Assembly: GCA_035716135.1 (NCBI GenBank)
Contig: DASTKD010000409.1
Location: 1-6,149, forward strand
From: CF-113 sp035716135
GTDB lineage: Bacteria; Chloroflexota; Ktedonobacteria; Ktedonobacterales; Ktedonobacteraceae
Direction: 5' to 3'
DNA length: 6,149 bases
Shown: positions 4,017 through 6,149 of the stretch, one piece after another
How positions within the stretch are numbered: position 1 is the stretch's first letter
How the letters are laid out: every line of letters begins with the position of its first letter
Program-made: the position numbers and the translations under genes
Notes under the pieces: model-generated
Database searches by the model: none
What the model saw: only the letters and a program-made list of their open reading frames with translations
What the model was told of the DNA's origin: nothing

Positions 4017-6149
4017 TCAGACCCTGGCGGTTTCTTGTTCAGGCATAACCGCCGCAGCTTCAACAGAATGCTGCGCGTTGTTCGTGCTTTCGCTCAGGCC
4101 GATGCGCCGCCAGAGGGCTTGCAGGGGGGCTGGCGCCCACCAGTTCCACTTGCCCAGCAGGCGCATGGTGGCGGGAACGAGCAACATGCGCACCAGCGTG
4201 GCGTCGATAATCACGGCGATGGCGAGACCGATGCCGATTTCCTGAATGAAGATGATTTGCGCGCTGCCAAATGCTCCCACCACGACTGCCAGCAGCATGG
4301 CCGCGCTGGTGATGAGCCAGCCGGTGCGCTGCAAGCCCGACGAGATGGCGGCGCGATTGTCTCCCAGTTCGTCAAAGCGCTCTTTGATGCGGCTCAGCAG
4401 GAAGACTTCGTAGTCCATCGACAGGCCGAAGGCGATGGCGAAGATCAGGACAGGCTGCGTGGCGTCAATGCTGCCGCTCGATTGGAAGTTCAGCAGGGTG
4501 TGGAGATGCCCGTCCTGGAAGATCCAGACCAGCCCACCAAAGGTGGCTGAAAGCGACAGGATGTTCAGCGCAATCGCCTTGAGCGGCATAACCAGCGAGC
4601 CGGTCATCAGGAAAAGCAGCACGAAGACGGCTACGGCGATGACAAGCAGCGCCCTGGGCAAGGCTGCCCCCAGGCTTGCCAGCAGGTCCATCTGGTACGC
4701 GGTGATGCCGTCAACCTGCGCGATCATCCCGCCGGGAGCGTGAAGGGCGCGTACCTGTCGCACGATGTTCTCGGCGGCGCTTGTATGATCGACGGGCTGG
4801 AGCGCGACCACTATCTTCGTGACGTTGCCATTGGCGAGTTGCTGCGCGAGAGCCGCGAACTGCGGGTTGGCATCGGGATGAGTATAGATCTGTTGATAGT
4901 CGGCCAGGGTCAGCGATGGGCTGGCGCTCACAAGGCTTTCAACGTTGGCGACGCCGGGAATTTGCTCGATGGAGCGGGTGTAGCTATCCAGGTAGGCGAG
5001 ATTGGCAGAGGAGAGAACTTCGCCATGCGTGGTAATGGCAATTACCAGTTGCGCGTTGCCCTGCTGCGCGAAATTCTGTGTAAGTTGTTCGGACACGACG
5101 CGCGGCTCCGAACCGCCCGGTAAGAGCCTGACATCGGGGGTCGAGAATGAGGCGCGCAGGAATGGTAGGCCAAACGTGACCAGGATGGTTAGCACTGCCA
5201 GCGCGATAATGATGGGTCTGCGCATGACGATTTCTGAGAGACGATACCAGAAACCGCTCGACTCGTCCGCGCCGCGCTCGTGTCTGACTGCACGGTTGCG
5301 ACGGAACAGGCGCTGTACGGAAAGCGCGTTGATGCGCGTACCGAGTATGGCGAGCATGGTTGGTAGAATGATCAGAGAAGTAAGCAGCGCAACCAGGGTG
5401 GCGGCAATAGCTCCCATGCCCATGCTGTGCAGGAAAACCTGCGGGAAGAGCAGCAGACCGAGCAGGCTGGTGCTGACCGTCAGGCCGGAGAAAAGGATGG
5501 TGCGACCGGCAGTTGACATGGTGCGCTCCAGAGCCGCGCGCACATCGCCAGCATGAGAGATCAGTTCTTCACGGAAGCGCGTAATCACGAAGAGCGAGTA
5601 GTCGATAGCCAGCCCCAGACCCAGTATTGTCACCACATTTACAGCGAAGACGGATACATCGGTGATGCTCGCCAGCACGCGCAGGATAGCGAAGGCTCCC
5701 ACAATGGCGATGCCGCCGATGAGCAGGGGCAGGCTTGCCGCTACCAGCCCGCCAAAGACGATAAGCAGCAGCAAGGCGACGATGGGGAAAGTGATCGTTT
5801 CGGCACGCTCCAGGTCTGCTCCGACCTGCTTATTCATGGCGACGTTGACAGAGACAGTGCCACCCGTCGTCACATCCAGCGTGGGAGAAGTGATGAACGG
5901 CTGGATGGTCTTGAAATCTTGCTCTTTGAGCGATTCATCCTGCGATGCCAGTTGCACGACGACGAAGGTTTGATGCCCGTCACGCGAGAGAAACTGCTCG
6001 CTATTCGTCGAGTAGTAAGAACTGACAGACTTAACTTCGGGACGCGCCTGTAAGGTTGCCAGCATGGTTTGCGCCGCGTTTGCGAAGGCCGGGTCGGTGG
6101 CTTTGAGCGTATTGCTGCTCATCAGGATAATCACATCGGGTGCCGCGCC
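4017..6149 (-). CDS. MMPL family RND transporter, 5' end outside window
   Basis: A large inner-membrane transporter of the MMPL branch of the RND superfamily, which uses the proton gradient to export lipids, hydrophobic compounds or drugs. The frame is open to the window edge (the edge codons read GAAPDV), so the true start and first TM segment are missing; 710 residues are visible. Numbering from the V of that GAAPDV: part of the first extracytoplasmic domain (to about 110); TM2-TM6 at about 113-131, 136-155, 162-185, 212-230 and 238-264; TM7 at 307-326; a second extracytoplasmic domain (about 327-490); then TM8-TM12 between 494 and 655, and a hydrophilic tail. The paired proton-relay motifs GLAIDYSLF (D178, Y179) and GLSMDYEVF (D574, Y575) sit in TM4 and TM10, as in MmpL proteins. 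No frameshift is seen. The substrate is unknown, and no lipid-synthesis genes or partner subunits are in the window. The 248-bp gap to the hydrolase suggests a separate transcription unit. Confidence 0.93.
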   Translation of the reverse strand, partial: GAAPDVIILMSSNTLKATDPAFANAAQTMLATLQARPEVKSVSSYYSTNSEQFLSRDGHQTFVVVQLASQDESLKEQDFKTIQPFITSPTLDVTTGGTVSVNVAMNKQVGADLERAETITFPIVALLLLIVFGGLVAASLPLLIGGIAIVGAFAILRVLASITDVSVFAVNVVTILGLGLAIDYSLFVITRFREELISHAGDVRAALERTMSTAGRTILFSGLTVSTSLLGLLLFPQVFLHSMGMGAIAATLVALLTSLIILPTMLAILGTRINALSVQRLFRRNRAVRHERGADESSGFWYRLSEIVMRRPIIIALAVLTILVTFGLPFLRASFSTPDVRLLPGGSEPRVVSEQLTQNFAQQGNAQLVIAITTHGEVLSSANLAYLDSYTRSIEQIPGVANVESLVSASPSLTLADYQQIYTHPDANPQFAALAQQLANGNVTKIVVALQPVDHTSAAENIVRQVRALHAPGGMIAQVDGITAYQMDLLASLGAALPRALLVIAVAVFVLLFLMTGSLVMPLKAIALNILSLSATFGGLVWIFQDGHLHTLLNFQSSGSIDATQPVLIFAIAFGLSMDYEVFLLSRIKERFDELGDNRAAISSGLQRTGWLITSAAMLLAVVVGAFGSAQIIFIQEIGIGLAIAVIIDATLVRMLLVPATMRLLGKWNWWAPAPLQALWRRIGLSESTNNAQHSVEAAAVMPEQETARV

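Noticed and set aside
3918..4550. Long + strand open frame (210 codons) opposite the transporter gene
   Set aside because: Its translation is a mixed-charge, Gln/His/Asp-rich sequence with no fold-like pattern, and it lies opposite a clear MMPL coding region; it is a mirror frame of GC-biased codons. Its first bases also run through the inverted repeat.
5002..6053. Several + strand open frames of 100-184 codons opposite the transporter
   Set aside because: They are antisense mirrors of the MMPL coding sequence, whose TM pattern and DY motifs are unambiguous.
1..6149. A new multi-gene defence, secretion or biosynthetic system
   Set aside because: Every long gene belongs to a familiar housekeeping, transport or signalling family, there are no nuclease, toxin, helicase or synthase genes, and the gene set gives no shared function beyond possible co-transcription.

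Overview
The window looks like ordinary chromosomal sequence from a free-living bacterium of moderate-to-high GC. The gene families, and a perfect inverted repeat of the CATTCTGAGCG…GAAGAATCTC type (positions 3855-3924), suggest the Chloroflexota, perhaps Ktedonobacteria. This assignment rests on recall of similar sequences and has low-to-moderate confidence. No tRNA, rRNA, CRISPR array, transposase or phage gene is visible.

Layout. On the + strand, a leader with a good sigma-70-like promoter (23-52) precedes one short gene (201-656) for a CoxG-like SRPBCC protein. It converges on a minus-strand gene block, and a two-part hairpin with A and T tracts on its two sides (678-730) can terminate both directions. 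The rest is minus strand. In transcription order it holds a 5'-truncated MMPL/RND transporter (6149 to 4017), a 248-bp gap with the 29-bp-arm inverted repeat and a smaller hairpin, a membrane-anchored alpha/beta hydrolase (3768-2740), an RlmB/TrmH-type rRNA 2'-O-methyltransferase (2729-1983), and a four-TM sensor histidine kinase (1901-738).

How the genes relate. The hydrolase and methyltransferase are 10 bp apart, and the methyltransferase's likely ribosome site overlaps the end of the hydrolase gene, so they are probably co-transcribed. The kinase follows after 81 bp, in the same reading frame as the methyltransferase and separated from it by a single TAG. That gap carries three TTGTGT half-sites that could be an operator. 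The kinase has no response regulator beside it, and the CoxG-like gene has no CO-dehydrogenase genes beside it. The transporter is probably a separate unit. I found no convincing new multi-gene system. The most interesting items are the long perfect inverted repeat, the TTGTGT half-sites, and the uncertain start of the kinase.
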